This document shows, piece by piece, positions 1-12,143 of a stretch of 64,000 nucleotides of DNA. The notes beneath the pieces are model-generated. The model had not been told where the DNA came from. It did no database searches and saw nothing but the letters and a program-made list of their open reading frames with translations. A program made the translations under genes and the position numbers. Positions within the stretch are counted from its first letter, which is position 1. Each line of letters begins with the position of its first letter. This DNA comes from Trema orientale (taxonomy: Eukaryota > Streptophyta > Magnoliopsida > Rosales > Cannabaceae), in contig JXTC01000193.1 of the NCBI GenBank assembly GCA_002914845.1, forward strand, positions 247,199-311,198, in the 5' to 3' direction.

Positions 1-48
1 TGAAAGAGAATCATCCTCTTCATCAGAAAAGAAGAAAACTACAAGAAA
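1..48 (+). other. possible 3' end of a coding exon (Ser/Lys-rich)
   Basis: The first 48 bases read openly as a serine- then lysine-rich peptide and end in AAG followed by gtatat, a fair splice donor. It could be an exon of a gene that starts before the window. Too short to identify; it may be chance. Confidence 0.2.
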
Positions 49-197
49 GGTATATCATCACATTTCTTTGTTTATAGTTTTCTTTTATACTATGTATTAA
101 AATAACAAAACCATATCGATTCCTAAACTCTGATATGGGTGTAAAAATTTTGATTGTTACACCCACCACCTTCCGCTGCGCCATGCGATGGCAACTA

Positions 198-424
198 ACA
201 AAGAAACCTCAAGTTGCAGATAGATGTATTATTGATTTCACACTAGGTGACGATGAGCACCACTACGGGTCAATATCCGTTCAAAAAACACAAGTTGACC
301 TACCACAATATTAATGTTCACACTAGCTTTATAGCTGGCCTCGCAGATCTCTCGAGATTATGTATAAAACAGCTTGAATAAATAAGACAAATATGCCACA
401 TAGCGAATGCATGTGCATAGAATA
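198..424. repeat. direct repeat, copy 1 (partner 1737-2003)
   Basis: A stretch of about 230 bp recurs at 1737-2003 in the same orientation. Both contain the shared words AACCTCAAGTTGC, CACTACGGGTCAATATCC, GGCCTCGCAGATCTCTCGAG and GCGAATGCATGTGCATAG. Copy 2 carries a few small insertions. Together they bracket the 420-1100 segment, as expected for an old tandem duplication. No coding potential is seen. Confidence 0.85.
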
Positions 425-1100
425 TATATATATATATCGGGTTGGTTCCCTCTCACGTATTGTATATATTATGTAGATAGATACAAGCTCCATTGCCAAA
501 ATATTTATGGCCAAGGGAGGTTGGCATTCAGATACGAAGTGGACATTTCACACACCACATGGATGATTTATATATATATATATATTACATATACATATAA
601 TATTTTTATTTAGTATTTTTGTTATTTTACATTCATACGAGACTTTGACGAAGTTAAAAAATAATTTAGAATAATATGTTTAGTAGTAGAGCTAGAACAT
701 TTTGTTTAACGGGACGAAAATAATTTTTTTTAAAACAATAATAATATAAAAAATATATTTGAAAATATAATAATGTCTTCAAATAACAATAGAATGAATT
801 TTTATATCTTAAAAATACTATGCAGTAATCTCATTGTGAGTGACATATTATCAAAAATGAAATTCTTAGATCTATAAAATCTTTATAAATATACAAACTA
901 CAAACTATTCAAAATTTTAATTAAAAGAGATGAAGTGTAAAAAAATACAATACACCTTGTAATTATATATATATATATTGATTAGCATATAGTCATTGAA
1001 AATAATGAAAATTTTTCCCAATTAGCATGAAAACAGAATAATAATAACAATAACAATGCCCCCAGCTGGAAAACTTTTCTGGCTCCCCTCTGTGGATGGG
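410..1100. repeat. segment inverted at 43060-43720, upstream of the CDPK
   Basis: Bases about 410-1010 match the reverse complement of about 43650-43060, and about 1030-1100 matches the reverse complement of about 43720-43650. The two blocks are therefore in swapped order in the other copy. In the right copy this lies about 500 bp upstream of the CDPK start codon, so it may be an old promoter-side sequence. The small ORFs here are shadows of AT-rich repeat. Confidence 0.8.
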
Positions 1101-1736
1101 GAACTATAAAAACTAGAAAGAAAGGGAAAAATTATAATCAAAGGTAGCTTAGACCAAAGTCTCAAGAATAAAAGCATAACGTGACAGAATTCTATTAACA
1201 TTCACAGCTTATCTTTGCCTGAGTTGGTCTGAAAATAGAAAGCAGAAAAAGAAACCCAGAAAAGATCAAGGCCTCAATTGAGTTTGACCAATGATTTAAT
1301 CAACAATAATCATCACGAAAACAAATACAAATAAGACCCTCTTATTTTTTTGGATCCCAGAACCACTCACTAAAAAAAAATGCAAGATCAGTAGAATAGG
1401 AATTTACCAAGTCCAAATAAAGTCGACATTGAGAAAAGGTAAAACGAATATGAACTGATAAGAAAAGGTAAAAACAGAAAATGGAGCGAAAGACAGTGAG
1501 AGAAGAAATGGGTATTACCAGAAAATGTAGACTGATCGATCTGATTTTTATTTTTGAAAAGAGACCTTGCCGGTGGATGGACTGCTGGATGTGCTCATGA
1601 TTCCAGCTGACGAAGAATTGAATTTAGCGCCATAGTGTTCCCAAGGAAATAGTCTTGACTGATTGATCGGTCTCAGAACAAAAAGTAGGGATGTGCTTTA
1701 AAAATTTGGATTTTTGTTTTTGAAAAGAAAAGAAAA
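1101..1736. other. unassigned spacer, possible small exon on the minus strand
   Basis: Mostly purine-rich non-coding sequence. On the minus strand around 1645-1572 a short serine-rich open stretch ends in GGCAAG followed by gtctct, which could be a splice donor. No continuation was found, so no gene is called. The rest shows no recognisable feature. Confidence 0.2.
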
Positions 1737-2003
1737 GAAAAAAGAAACCTCAAGTTGCGGATAGATGTATTATTGATTTCACACACTAGGTGACGCTGAG
1801 CACCACTACGGGTCAATATCCGTTCAAACAACACAAGTTGACCTAGCACATATTATTAATGTTCACACTAGCTTTACAGCTGGCCTCGCAGATCTCTCGA
1901 GATAATGTATAAAACTGCTTGAATAAATTCTTTCAAAAAGATAAACAACTTGAATGTATAAGAGAAATATGCCAGATCGCGAATGCATGTGCATAGAAGT
2001 GAT
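1737..2003. repeat. direct repeat, copy 2 (partner 198-424)
   Basis: Second copy of the repeat described at 198-424, at about nine matches in ten by eye, with an extra stretch of about 30 bp (near 1930-1965) not present in copy 1. Downstream to about 2510 the sequence is AT-rich with no gene seen. Confidence 0.85.
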
Positions 2004-2518
2004 ATATATATGGTTGCCCATACACAAGTATTTTTTTTTAAAACTCTTTATAATTATTATTTTACTTAATTAAAATTTATCACGTAAGTCTTTTCATTTA
2101 AAAGTTAGAGCGAGAAAATTAATAAATAATATATATTTACTTTTATTATTTTAGTCCAACTACTTAAATTATGATAACTATTAGATTATGATCCACTGGC
2201 TAAAAAAAATATCTATAAATTAGGAAAAAAAAAAGATATCTGCAGAAATAATACCCTAAAGTTTGGATATTTTACAATTTAAACCCTGAAGTTTGGACTC
2301 TACAAAATAATGCCCTGAGATTAAGAATTTCTGAAAATTAATATTCTAGACAGATTTTTTAACCAATTTTAGGAACGAAAAAATAATAATATCCCCCATT
2401 AAAACTAGATTAATCCATATTATTCATCTTATTTTGGGGATATTATTGTATTTTATCAGTTAAAATTATTCAAAAAGTCAACCCAGGGTATTAATTTTTA
2501 AAAATTTTTAATCTCAAT

Positions 2519-2712
2519 TTAACCCTCTTTTAATACATATGATGAAAAAAGGGACAACTTATTATAACCCTCTCAATTTTTAATCTAATGGTTATAAGAT
2601 TACTAATATTATTATAACCATTAGATTAAAATCCAATGGCCCAAATTAGAATAGGGGGATTATCAATTTTAACCCTCTTTTAATACATATGATGAAAAAA
2701 GGGACAACTTAT
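2519..2712. repeat. short direct repeats in AT-rich spacer
   Basis: A 46-bp word beginning TTTAACCCTCTTTTAATACA occurs at 2519-2564 and again at 2667-2712. The sequence between them includes an inverted match around ATCTAATGGTTATAA and TTATAACCATTAGAT. It looks like a small non-autonomous element or its footprint, but I cannot assign a family. Confidence 0.55.
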
Positions 2713-2794
2713 AAACCATTTACAAAAATAGGACTTATATTACTATGTCATTTAATGAATATTTCGGAGTTTCAAAATTATCTCTGACTCGACC

Positions 2795-3140
2795 CTAATC
2801 GAAAATTTTTGACCAAGTCGAAAAAATCAAAAGTGACGGAGGCGGCACCGGGAAGACAGCCGGTTATGTTCGACTTATGTTCGACTGGGGTCGAAATTTT
2901 CGATCATGGTCGAATGCCGGTCGAAAATTTCGACTGGTGGGTGGTGGCTTCGACCCCAGTCGAATTGTTCGACTATGGTCAAACAGTGGTTCGACCCCAG
3001 TCGAATATTTTTGACTATGGTCAAAATTTTCTGGCCACCGGTTGAAAAACAATCAGAACAACCGGGAGAGGTGGTCGGACAAGTTCGACCACAGTCGAAA
3101 ATTTTTGATCCTAGTCGAGTGGAGGCGCTGCCGCCGGGGT
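2795..3140. repeat. TTCGAC/GTCGAA palindromic short-period repeat block
   Basis: About 345 bp of distinctly higher GC than the flanks. It is built from many half-palindromes of the type TTCGACCCCAGTCGAA and TTCGACTATGGTCAAA, spaced about 20-35 bp apart. Because the unit is nearly self-complementary, overlapping open frames appear on both strands (four ORFs of 62-90 codons). These are best explained as repeat shadows. Family unknown; no copy exists elsewhere in the window. Confidence 0.75.
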
Positions 3141-3159
3141 TAGTCATGTCTTAGAGGGA

Positions 3160-3869
3160 AAAAAGGAAACGGAAAGCGAAGAGAGTTGGAATACAGAGCA
3201 CTTATCTATATATGGCACTAGTAATCTTAGATTTCTAGATAACGTGATTAGAATTAGATTGAGTTAGGAAATTGTTTTTTGCTGATGGTTCAATTAATTT
3301 TCTTTCCTTTTAGCACGCATTGATCATTTGTATGTTCTTGATCTTTTTTCTTGTTTTTTTCTTCCCTATAAATTAACCCCATTAAGAATATACTTATTAG
3401 AGAAAAAAACTTAAATTGAATCGTTAGAATTATCAGAAATTTAAAAAACTTTAGTTTTAAGGATGGTATTTAATTGTTCAGATATATGTCTTATTAAAAC
3501 TTATATATGAAAAACTCTTAAGTACTCATATTCAAAGAAATGAAAAAAACAAGTAGTTTTATCTATAAATAAATATTGATCAGATATCATAAAGTTGCAA
3601 TTAATACAATCTGCTCTGAACTATAAATGAAAATTTTTTTTCGAAACTAATAAAGTATTCGATCGTGGATTATATTATTTTATTGTTGGGATGCAGAACT
3701 ACATAAACAAAAAGAAAATAGTGGGTAAAATAGTGGGTATAGAGTCACACCTAAAGCCAAGACCTCTTGGAAATCCAATATTGGAGGAAGATGGTACGTA
3801 GTAGTACAGATTATTATACAAAAGTACAATCATGATCATTATTTCCTTTTATATCTATGTATATCAGAG
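3160..3869. other. AT-rich spacer, nothing recognised
   Basis: No open frame above background, no clear repeat and no RNA gene seen. Confidence 0.5.
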
Positions 3870-4120
3870 ACTAATGCTTGTATTAATAGGTAGATACTAT
3901 TGTTCTATCTTTACAATATTGCTAGAAATTATTATTTTTCTGAAAGAAAAAGGCGTGTGCAAAATATCTTTTGCCACTGCCATTTTTAAGTTATAAGTAT
4001 GTTTCAAAGTTTAAAATTGAAAGAAAAAGACATATATATATATATAAACACATACATATAGATATATTGATACAAAAGATATTGTATATCTATGATGTGA
4101 CATATATATGTGTATATATA
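3870..4120. repeat. outer end of the left inverted-repeat arm
   Basis: This sequence is the reverse complement of the window's right edge (about 63840-64000). Shared words include CACTGCCATTTTTAAGTTAT and the TTGCTAGAAATTATTATTTT stretch. The homology resumes at 10978 after the copia element, showing that the element split the arm. Confidence 0.85.
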
Positions 4121-5141
4121 TGTAGAAAAAATTCATTGCAAGTAATAATATATCTATAAACAACAACATAACAATAATCTATTATAACATATGATGTAAT
4201 AAATTATTTAACTACAATTTGGATAGTAATAATTATCATAAACATAAATCAAATAACGTAACAAAATAAATCATAATTAATTTACTATAATAATAATCAT
4301 GATTATAATGACCAAAATAATCAAGGAGTTTACAGAAACCAAACCGAATCTTATGTTTCACACAATTTCCTTAAAACAGTTACACGTCCTCACCGAGGTG
4401 CTTAAAGAGAATGTCAACAGCGTCTGTTTCCCAGGATAAAACGGTTCACGAATAGCAACGTCACACCAATTTGCTACTCACAACGAACTGAGCAATACCC
4501 AAACTCTATCACCAGAACTCAAGAGAGCTCGACCACACCGAAAAGAAAGAACTCAAACTCTCTTACTACTAATTAACTTTTCCTTAACTGCCACAGAGAG
4601 AATATGGAAGAGAGGAATAAGCTAAGAAATATTTTGGTGTATTGGTGTGTCTAAGAGTGAAGGAGAAGGTCTCCTTTTATAGTATTCACAGGGGAACCAA
4701 GCCATTAACATCCCATTAATATGACTGAAATTATTTTTCTGTTACAACATAACAACCCTTTAATATGGCTGAAAAAGTTTATCTGTTACAACACAAAAGC
4801 CCTTTAATATGGCTAAAAAATATTTGTCTGTTATAACGTAACAGCAACAGCCCATTAATATGGCTGAGAAATATTTGTCTGTTACAACGTAACAGCAATA
4901 GCTCATTAATATGGCTCATTATTATAGCTGAAAAATGTTTGTCTGTTATAACATGACAGCCAAAACGTTTTTGGCTGTTACCTCAGCTTTATGAGGCCAA
5001 ATAATGGTCCAAATAAATTTTGTAACTCTAGTATGTTACAATTTCCAATTCTAGAACTTTCTCACTTTGAGTTTCAATTTTTAATTTACCCAATCTCCAT
5101 TTTAGGCATTTTCATACCTCAAAATGGCCATTTTTCTAACA
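4121..5141 (-). repeat. copia 3' LTR (left LTR in window)
   Basis: Matches 9958-10977 over its full length. It contains 5-6 degenerate tandem units of about 45-57 bp (about 4705-4965), each with CATTAATATGGCTGA and TCTGTTACAACATAAC-like words. Confidence 0.93.
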
Positions 5142-5153
5142 ATTCCCCACATG
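5142..5153 (-). other. copia polypurine tract
   Basis: Directly inside the 3' LTR the minus strand reads ATGTGGGGAAT followed by TGTTAG, the place and base composition expected for the plus-strand primer of an LTR retroelement. Confidence 0.6.
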
Positions 5154-5718
5154 AATGAAATTGACGACCTAAGACTCGACCACTATGTTGATAGAATTCG
5201 ACAGTCGAAACCTACATAGGATAGGCAGGTGTTACCCTTTGAACCTTCCCTTGTGAAAATACGTTTACTTTACTAGCTAAACAGTAGACACGATGTCCTT
5301 GAACTGTTCTATCATTTTTGTAAATGATAATAAATCTCATACAGGAATCTTCCTGACACTTTTCAGTTCTCACTGTTATGTTCATTTTGGCCATGAACAT
5401 ATGCCTAGTTCTGCAAGAATTTAATAAGAATTATGCTGTAACAATTCTCTTAGAAGCAGCCCTACTTCTCTTTCACATAGGTGATCTCTTAATTAAGAGT
5501 AACCCGCATTACTCTGCTCGAAACTCTATTTCTGACACATAAGAATCATTAAAAGCATAGCTTAACATTTCGTTTTATGGGCATCACTGTTTCATCATAG
5601 GAATAGATACAGAGAAATCCCCACAGTGATCCAACACAGTCTTTACAATTTAGTTGTCCCTTTTGAACCTAGATCTTGGGATCTCTAATCAACTAGGTTG
5701 GGTATCCATTGTATCGAC

Positions 5719-8700
5719 CTATTCTTTCATGGGTTTTAGTCCCGCTCCCCTCGATGACTTTTCAACTAACTCTCTATTTAATTCTTTGGTTAGCAGATCT
5801 GCAATGTTATCTTTTGACTTTACATAGTCCACAAAGATAATACTAGTTGAGAGTAGTTGTCTAATGGTATTGTGTCTACGACGAATATGTCTAGACTTAT
5901 CATTATACATATTGCTCTGTGCTCTTCCAATTGCAGATTAACTATCACAATATATGCAAATTGTAGGCACAGTCTTTCGCCATCTTGGAATATCCTTTAA
6001 AAAGTGGCGAAGTCATTCTACTTCTTTCCATATTTATCCAGTGCAATAAATTCAAATTCCATAGTGGATCTGGCAATAACAGTTTGTTTCAAGGATTTCC
6101 ATGACGCTGCTGCACCTCCTAGTGTGAATACATAACTACTAGTAGATTTTGAATCTTTAATATCAGATATCCAATTCGCATCACTATAACCTTCAAGTAC
6201 AAAGGGATATCTAGTATAGTGTAGCCCATAACTTCGTGTAAACCGTAAGTATTTCAATACTCTTATAATCCCTTGCCAATGCTCAGCTCCAGGATTACTT
6301 GTGTATCTACTTAGTTGTACATCTCATAAAGTATATTAGACTGCCTATCACTCTGGAGTATTCTACTTGAGAAACACTCTCATCTTTATTCTTGGATAAA
6401 CGTAAAGTTAAATCTATTGGTGTTTTAAAAACTCCAAAATTATCTTTATCGAATTTTCCAAGAATATTATCCACATAATGTGACTGATTAAAAAACAAGG
6501 CCATCTGATACTCTTGAGATTTTCATTCCCAAAATGACATCGGCTAAACCTATGTCTTTCATGTCAAATCTTGAATTTAACATATTTTTGGTAGATTTGA
6601 TTATTTTATCATCACTACCAACAATGAACATGTCATCAACGTAAAGACACAAAATGACATAACCGTTTTCGGTGTCTTTGACATATATACATTTGTCACA
6701 TTCGTTGATTTTAAATCCATTAGCCTTCAAAGTGCTATCAAATTTTTCATGCCATTATTTCGGGGCTTATTTTAATCCACACAAAGATTTCACTAACTTA
6801 TAGACTTTTTTTTCTTGCCCTGGAGCAGAAAAATCTTCAGGTTTTTCCATATAGATCTCTTTCTCTAGATCTCTATTTAGAAAGGCTGTTTTTACATCCA
6901 TTTGGTATATTTCGAGATTCCGCAAAGTGGCAATCACAATACCTTCCTAATGAAATTTATTCTTGTTACAGGAGAATAAGTGTCAAAGTAGTCTAGACCT
7001 TCTTTCTATCTGTAACCTTTAATTATAAGTCTTGCCTTGTACTTATCAATCGATCCATCGGCTTTCATTTTCCTTTTAAAAATCCACTTTGAACCTAGTG
7101 GTTTACATCCAGGAGGAAGGTCTACTAGCTCCCAAGTACGATTTTGTAAGATGGAATCAATTTTGCTCTTGATAGCTTCTTTCTACAAAAGTGCTTTAGT
7201 AGAGCTTATAGCCTCAGTGTATGTTCGAGGCTCACTTTCTAGCAAGTATGTCAGAAAATCTGGACCAAAAGATTTTTCTGTCCTTGCTCTCTTACTACGT
7301 CGAGGTTCAACCTCAGTTTCTTCATTTTTATCTTGGTCCTGACTATTCTCAATAATAGTCTCATTTGTTTGTTTCGATGAACTTACTTCTTCTTTGTATT
7401 TATAAGGAAATACATGTTCAAAAAACGATGCATTCCTTGATTCCATTATTGTGTTCTTATGTATGTTTGGAATTTTTGACTCATATATAAGAAATCGATA
7501 AGTACTACTATTTTGTGCATAGCCAATAAAAATGCAATCAACGGTTTTCGGACCAATATTCACCTTCTTAGGTGTTGGTACGACCACTTTAGCAAGACAT
7601 CCCCGTATTCGTAAATAGTTGTAAGATGGTTTTCCTCCTTTCCACAACTCATATGGAGTCTTTTCCATTTTTTTTTTGGGTTACCTTATTCAAAAGGTAG
7701 TTGGCTGTCAAAATGGCTTCTCCCCATATATTCTAGGGTAATCCAGAACTTATCAACATTGTATTCATCATTTCTTTCAAGGTACGATTCTTTCGCTCAG
7801 CAACTCCATTTGATTGAGACGAGTAAGGTGCTGTTGTTTTATATATAATTCCATATTGTGCACAGATTTCCTCAAAAGGTGAATCGTACTCTTCACCTCG
7901 ATCACTTCTTAGCATCTTAATTTCCTTATTGAGTTGATTTTCAACCTCATTCTTATAGAGAACAAACTTCTCTATAGCTTCATCCTTGGATTTTAGCAAA
8001 TACACATAATAGTATTTTGTGCTATCATCGACAAAAGTAATAAAATACTTATTGCCTCCCCTTGTTTGTACAAATTTTAAATCACAAATATCACTGTGAA
8101 TTAGAGCAAGGGGTTTAGTGTTCCTCTCAACACTTTGAAACGATGACCTAGTCAGTTTTGCCTCAACACAATTTTCATACTTGTGTTTTGAATCAGTATT
8201 AAAAGCGAGTATGTGGTTTAAGTTAATTAATTTACGCAAAGTATCACAATTAACGTGTCCTAGTCTACCATGGCATACATTGAAAGACTCAAGCAAATAA
8301 GTAAAAGAGCTAGCTTTATTATAATTTGGCTTAATAGTCATTGCATTCATTTTAAAAAGCCCATCACATACATAGTCCTTCCCCACATACAACCTGTTCT
8401 TAGACAAAACTACTTTATCTGACTTGAACATCATACGGATTCCATGTTTATTCAGCAATGAACCGGACACTAAGTTTTTGTGGATTTCTGGTACATACAG
8501 TACATCGTTCAGAGTCAGCTCCTTCCCAGAGGTCATCTTTAAGACCACCTTGCCTTGGCCTTCGACAGTGGATGTGGCAGAGTTTCTCATAAATAACTTC
8601 TCCCTGTTCTTAAGCGGTTTGAAGGAAGTGAACAAACCTTTATCAGAGTATACATGCCGAGTGGCATCGGTGTCAAGCCACCACTCTTTAGGATTAGACC

Positions 8701-8853
8701 CAACTAGGTTCACTTCAGAAATTATTGCATAGAGGTCTATGTTAGAAACCTCTTGTGTGATTTCATCCACTATGTTGGCTTCATTCTTATTCTTCTTTGG
8801 AAGTTGACAGTCTGAAGCCTTGTGACCCATCTTGTCACAGTTGAAGCACTTCC
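5719..8853 (-). pseudogene. copia pol remnant: zinc knuckle, protease, integrase, RT, RNase H
   Basis: Read right to left: a CCHC knuckle (CFNCDKMGHKASDC, about 8850-8808) is intact. The protease motif reads DTDAT (about 8690) where the family has D-T/S-G-A, so the active-site glycine is lost. The integrase core (about 8150-7740) keeps the D, D and E residues (in HSD, RSDRGEEY and GVAERKNR). In its zinc region the pair is YENC rather than C-x2-C. A connecting region with GCLAKV and IFIGY follows (7668-7183). Reverse transcriptase follows with YVDD intact (about 6640), and then RNase H with DANW and a C-terminal NIADLLTKELN-like tail. Several frameshifts and stops divide it into at least six open pieces, so no functional polyprotein can be made. 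Confidence 0.9.
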
Positions 8854-9057
8854 CTTAGAATTTCTGCTTCTTGCCTACTCCACCATTAGGCCCTAACTTA
8901 TGGCCTGGTTGTTTCTATTTATTCTTCTTGGCTTTAGAGCTTTGAGAATGTTCTATAATATCTACCTTAGCCATAGGCATACTGGACGAAGCTCTTGAAT
9001 TTTTTGCACATCTGTTATCTTCTTCAATGCGAAATCTAACAACAAGCTCTTCAAGGT

Positions 9058-9723
9058 TCATTGCCTTTTACTTATTTTGAGATAGCTATTGAAATCTTTC
9101 GATATAGGGGGTACTTTTTCAATGACAGTAGCTACTTGGAAGGGTACACATATGACCATCCCCTCTACCTGAATCTCATGGAGAATTAATTGAATCTCTT
9201 GAACTTGACTCATTACTGTTTTAGAGTCAACCATTTTAAAGTTTAGGCAGCGTCTCACTACAAATTTCTTGGACCCAGCATCCTCAGTCTTATATTTATT
9301 GTCAAGTGACTCCCATAATTCCTTTGCCGTCTTTTTATTATGATACACGCTATATAAAGAATCGGTCAAACTGTTCATTACATAGTTACGGTACAGGTAG
9401 TCAGACTATTTCCAAGCATCAACCGCAGCAATGACTTGGAAGTCTTGCTCAATAGCTTTTAGAGCCTCCTCAGTCAAGAACCTCGCAAGGTTTAATGTGG
9501 TTAGATAGAATAACATCTTCTGTTGCCACATTTTGAAGTTCAACCCATTGAACTTCCCAGGCTTCTCTCCGTGGTATACTACTCGTACCACAGGAGTCAC
9601 AATAGGGGTTGACATTTGAGCCACAACAGGAGCAGCCATATGGGCTATAGCAAGAGTAGGCCCTTGGGCCACAATAGTATTTTTTGATTCAGTTGCCATT
9701 TCTGACAAGAATAGCAAATCCAA
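9058..9723 (-). pseudogene. copia gag remnant
   Basis: The open frame 9723-9406 starts with MDLLFLSEMATESKN and contains the YHGEKPGKFNGLNFKMWQQK-type motif typical of the copia Gag N-terminus (UBN2-like region). After one in-frame TAG it resumes in the same frame at about 9378 with KTAKELWESLDNKYKTEDAG, another conserved Gag block, and then shifts frame before the zinc knuckle at about 8850. Two breaks are visible, so it is a pseudogene. Confidence 0.85.
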
Positions 9724-9957
9724 TGAGATTTCTTTTTCTAGAAATAAACGACAATAATTAAGTATTACTCAATAGACAGACTCCCAGGAAAGACCATAGA
9801 CGGTCCCATTTAAAATCCAGCCTCCTAGACAGAACTTGTCTAAATTGTAATTGTTCAATTATCACAATTTATTAAAGAAATATCTCCAATCACAATATAT
9901 AAATCCATATATATTATAAAGCAATAACAGGAAAAAGACATATAATTGTTTTAAGAT

Positions 9958-10977
9958 TGTAGGAAAAATTCATTGCAAGTAATAATATATCTAGAAACAA
10001 TAATATAACAATAATCTTTTATAATATATGATGTAATAAATTATTTAACTACAACTTAGATAGTGACAATTATCATAAACATAAATAAAATAACGTAACA
10101 AAATAAATCACAATTAATTTACTATAATAATAATTATGATTATAATGACCAAAATAGTAAAGGAGTTTAAGGAAACCAAACTGAGTCTTATGTTTCACAC
10201 AATTTCCTTAAAACAGTTACGCCTTCTCATCGGGGTGCTTAGAGGAATGTCAACAGTGTCTGTTTCTCAGGATAAAATAATTCACGAATAGCAACGTCGC
10301 ACCAACTTGGTACTCACAACAAACTGAGTAATGCCCAAACTCTATCACCAGAATTCAAGAGAGCTCAACCACACCAAAAAGAAAGAACTCAAACTCTCTA
10401 ACTATAACTAACTTTTCCTTAACCGCCACAGAGAGAAGATGGAAGAGAAGAATAAGCTAAGAAATATTTTGGTGTATTGGTGTGTCTAAGAGTGAAGGAG
10501 AAGGTCTCCTTTTATAGTATTCATGGGGGAACCAAGCCATTAATGTCCCATTAATATAGCTGAAAACGTTTTTCTGTTGCAACATAATAACCCTTTAATA
10601 TGGCTGAAAAATATTTGTCTGTTACAACATAATGGCCCTTTAATATGGCTGAAAAACGTTTATCTGTTATAACGTAACAGCAACAGCCCATTAATATGGC
10701 TGAAAAATATTTGTCTGTTATAACGTAACAGCAACAGCTCATTAATATGGCTTATTAATATAGCTGAAAAACGTTTGTCTGTTACAACATAATAACCAAA
10801 ATATTTTTAGCTGTTATCTCAGTTTTATGAGGCCAAATAATGGTCTAAATAAATTTTGTAACTCCAATATGTTACAAATTCTAATTCTACAACTTTCTCA
10901 CTTTGGGTTTCAATTTCTCATTCACCAAAGCTCCATTTTAGGTATTTTCATACCTCAAAATGGCCATTTTTCTAACA
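9958..10977 (-). repeat. copia 5' LTR (right LTR in window)
   Basis: Partner of 4121-5141. It carries the same tandem units (about 10540-10800), which create a minus-strand ORF of repeated ITDKYFSAIL-like peptides. That ORF is a repeat shadow, not a gene. Confidence 0.93.
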
Positions 10978-12143
10978 ATATGTACACAAACACATTATTT
11001 TACAACAAATTAGAAAAATTATGAGTCTCTCTCTCTTTAACACTGTTAAATGTATCTGCTACTAATTTGCAGGCATCCATAGTAATGAGAACAACTTCTT
11101 GAATGCTTTGCAGAATGGTAAATGAAGTGTTGCGAAGGAGATTTATGATAAAAATCCTGGTGTATTGAAAGTAATTTGTTTAAATTATGGCAAGTCAGCT
11201 CTCCATATTGCTGTCATTGGTGGACACATTGACATTGTGGAATGGTTGATTGGGCTAATGGAACCAAAAGATTTAGAACTAAGAGGGACCATAGATGGCT
11301 TCACAGCTCTTGCAGATGCTACAATGAGTGGAATAACAAGTATAGCAAAATCTATGGTTAGAAAGAACCCTAGAATTGTTAGTATAGCTACCGAGACTGG
11401 AATGATTCTGGTCGTGCTTGCTCTTGCCTACAGTAACAAGAAGATGGCTCGTTATCTTTATGAAGTTACACCGCTGAAAGATTTGCTGCCAGAGAAAGGT
11501 ACAAATGGTGCAAGTCTTTTAACGTACGCTATAAGAATGCAATAGTATGGTAAGCATTTATTGGCAATCCTATTCTAACCAACTCTCGTTTTTATTTTTT
11601 ATGTACGCTTTACAAAAGAACAACTCTATGAGACATGAGGCATTCCAACTCTTTTTAAATAACATTCTAACACTGATGCGGTAAATGAATTGTCATAAAT
11701 ATTGATCAATGGGAGAATGAATTTTATAAATAACTTATTTGGCATTAAAACTTAATTTGATGAGAGAATCAGAGATATAGCAGTTTCAATATTAAGAAAA
11801 TACATCATATAACTTTAACTTTTAGCGTACTTTCAGAAAGATTTATGATTCTTTATACCTGAAATGATAACTTCCCTTGTATGGGTTTGAAAATTGGTGG
11901 GAAAAAAAACCCTATTATGACTGTTGTTCATGACCAATCAAACTATATTTTTGATATTTGTGTTGGTAATGGATTTGTATGGAAATCAATTTCAATCTAA
12001 CCATTTACATTACTACTTAATTAGTAGGATGAGTACATATTACCAACTTTTCAAATTGTATCACCTAGGTTCTTTTTTAATTCTTTGTGAGCCTTAAATT
12101 CCAAAACTTTCAAAATTACATAACAGGGATTCATGGTCCTAAA

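Larger units (their letters stand above)
4121..10977 (-). mobile_element. degenerate Ty1/copia LTR retrotransposon, minus orientation
   Basis: A 6.86-kb element with two LTRs of about 1020 bp, both with TG...CA ends (minus-strand start TGTTAGAAAAATGG, end TTTTTCTACA). Gag comes first, then protease, integrase, reverse transcriptase and RNase H, the order that defines Ty1/copia. Flanks are ATATA (left) and ATATG (right), a probable 5-bp target duplication with one change. The LTRs differ at roughly one base in ten by eye, and all ORFs are broken, so the element is old and inactive. The sister arm near 63811-63835 lacks it and shows the unbroken target. No initiator-Met primer site was seen beside the 5' LTR. 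Confidence 0.93.

Noticed and set aside
2864..3154. Overlapping ORFs on both strands within the TTCGAC block
   Set aside because: The block is built of near-palindromic repeats, which keep both strands open; the peptides are low-complexity echoes of the repeat.
10551..10742. Minus-strand ORF with repeated ITDKYFSAIL-like peptide
   Set aside because: It lies fully inside the copia LTR and follows its tandem DNA units; not present as an ORF in the partner LTR.
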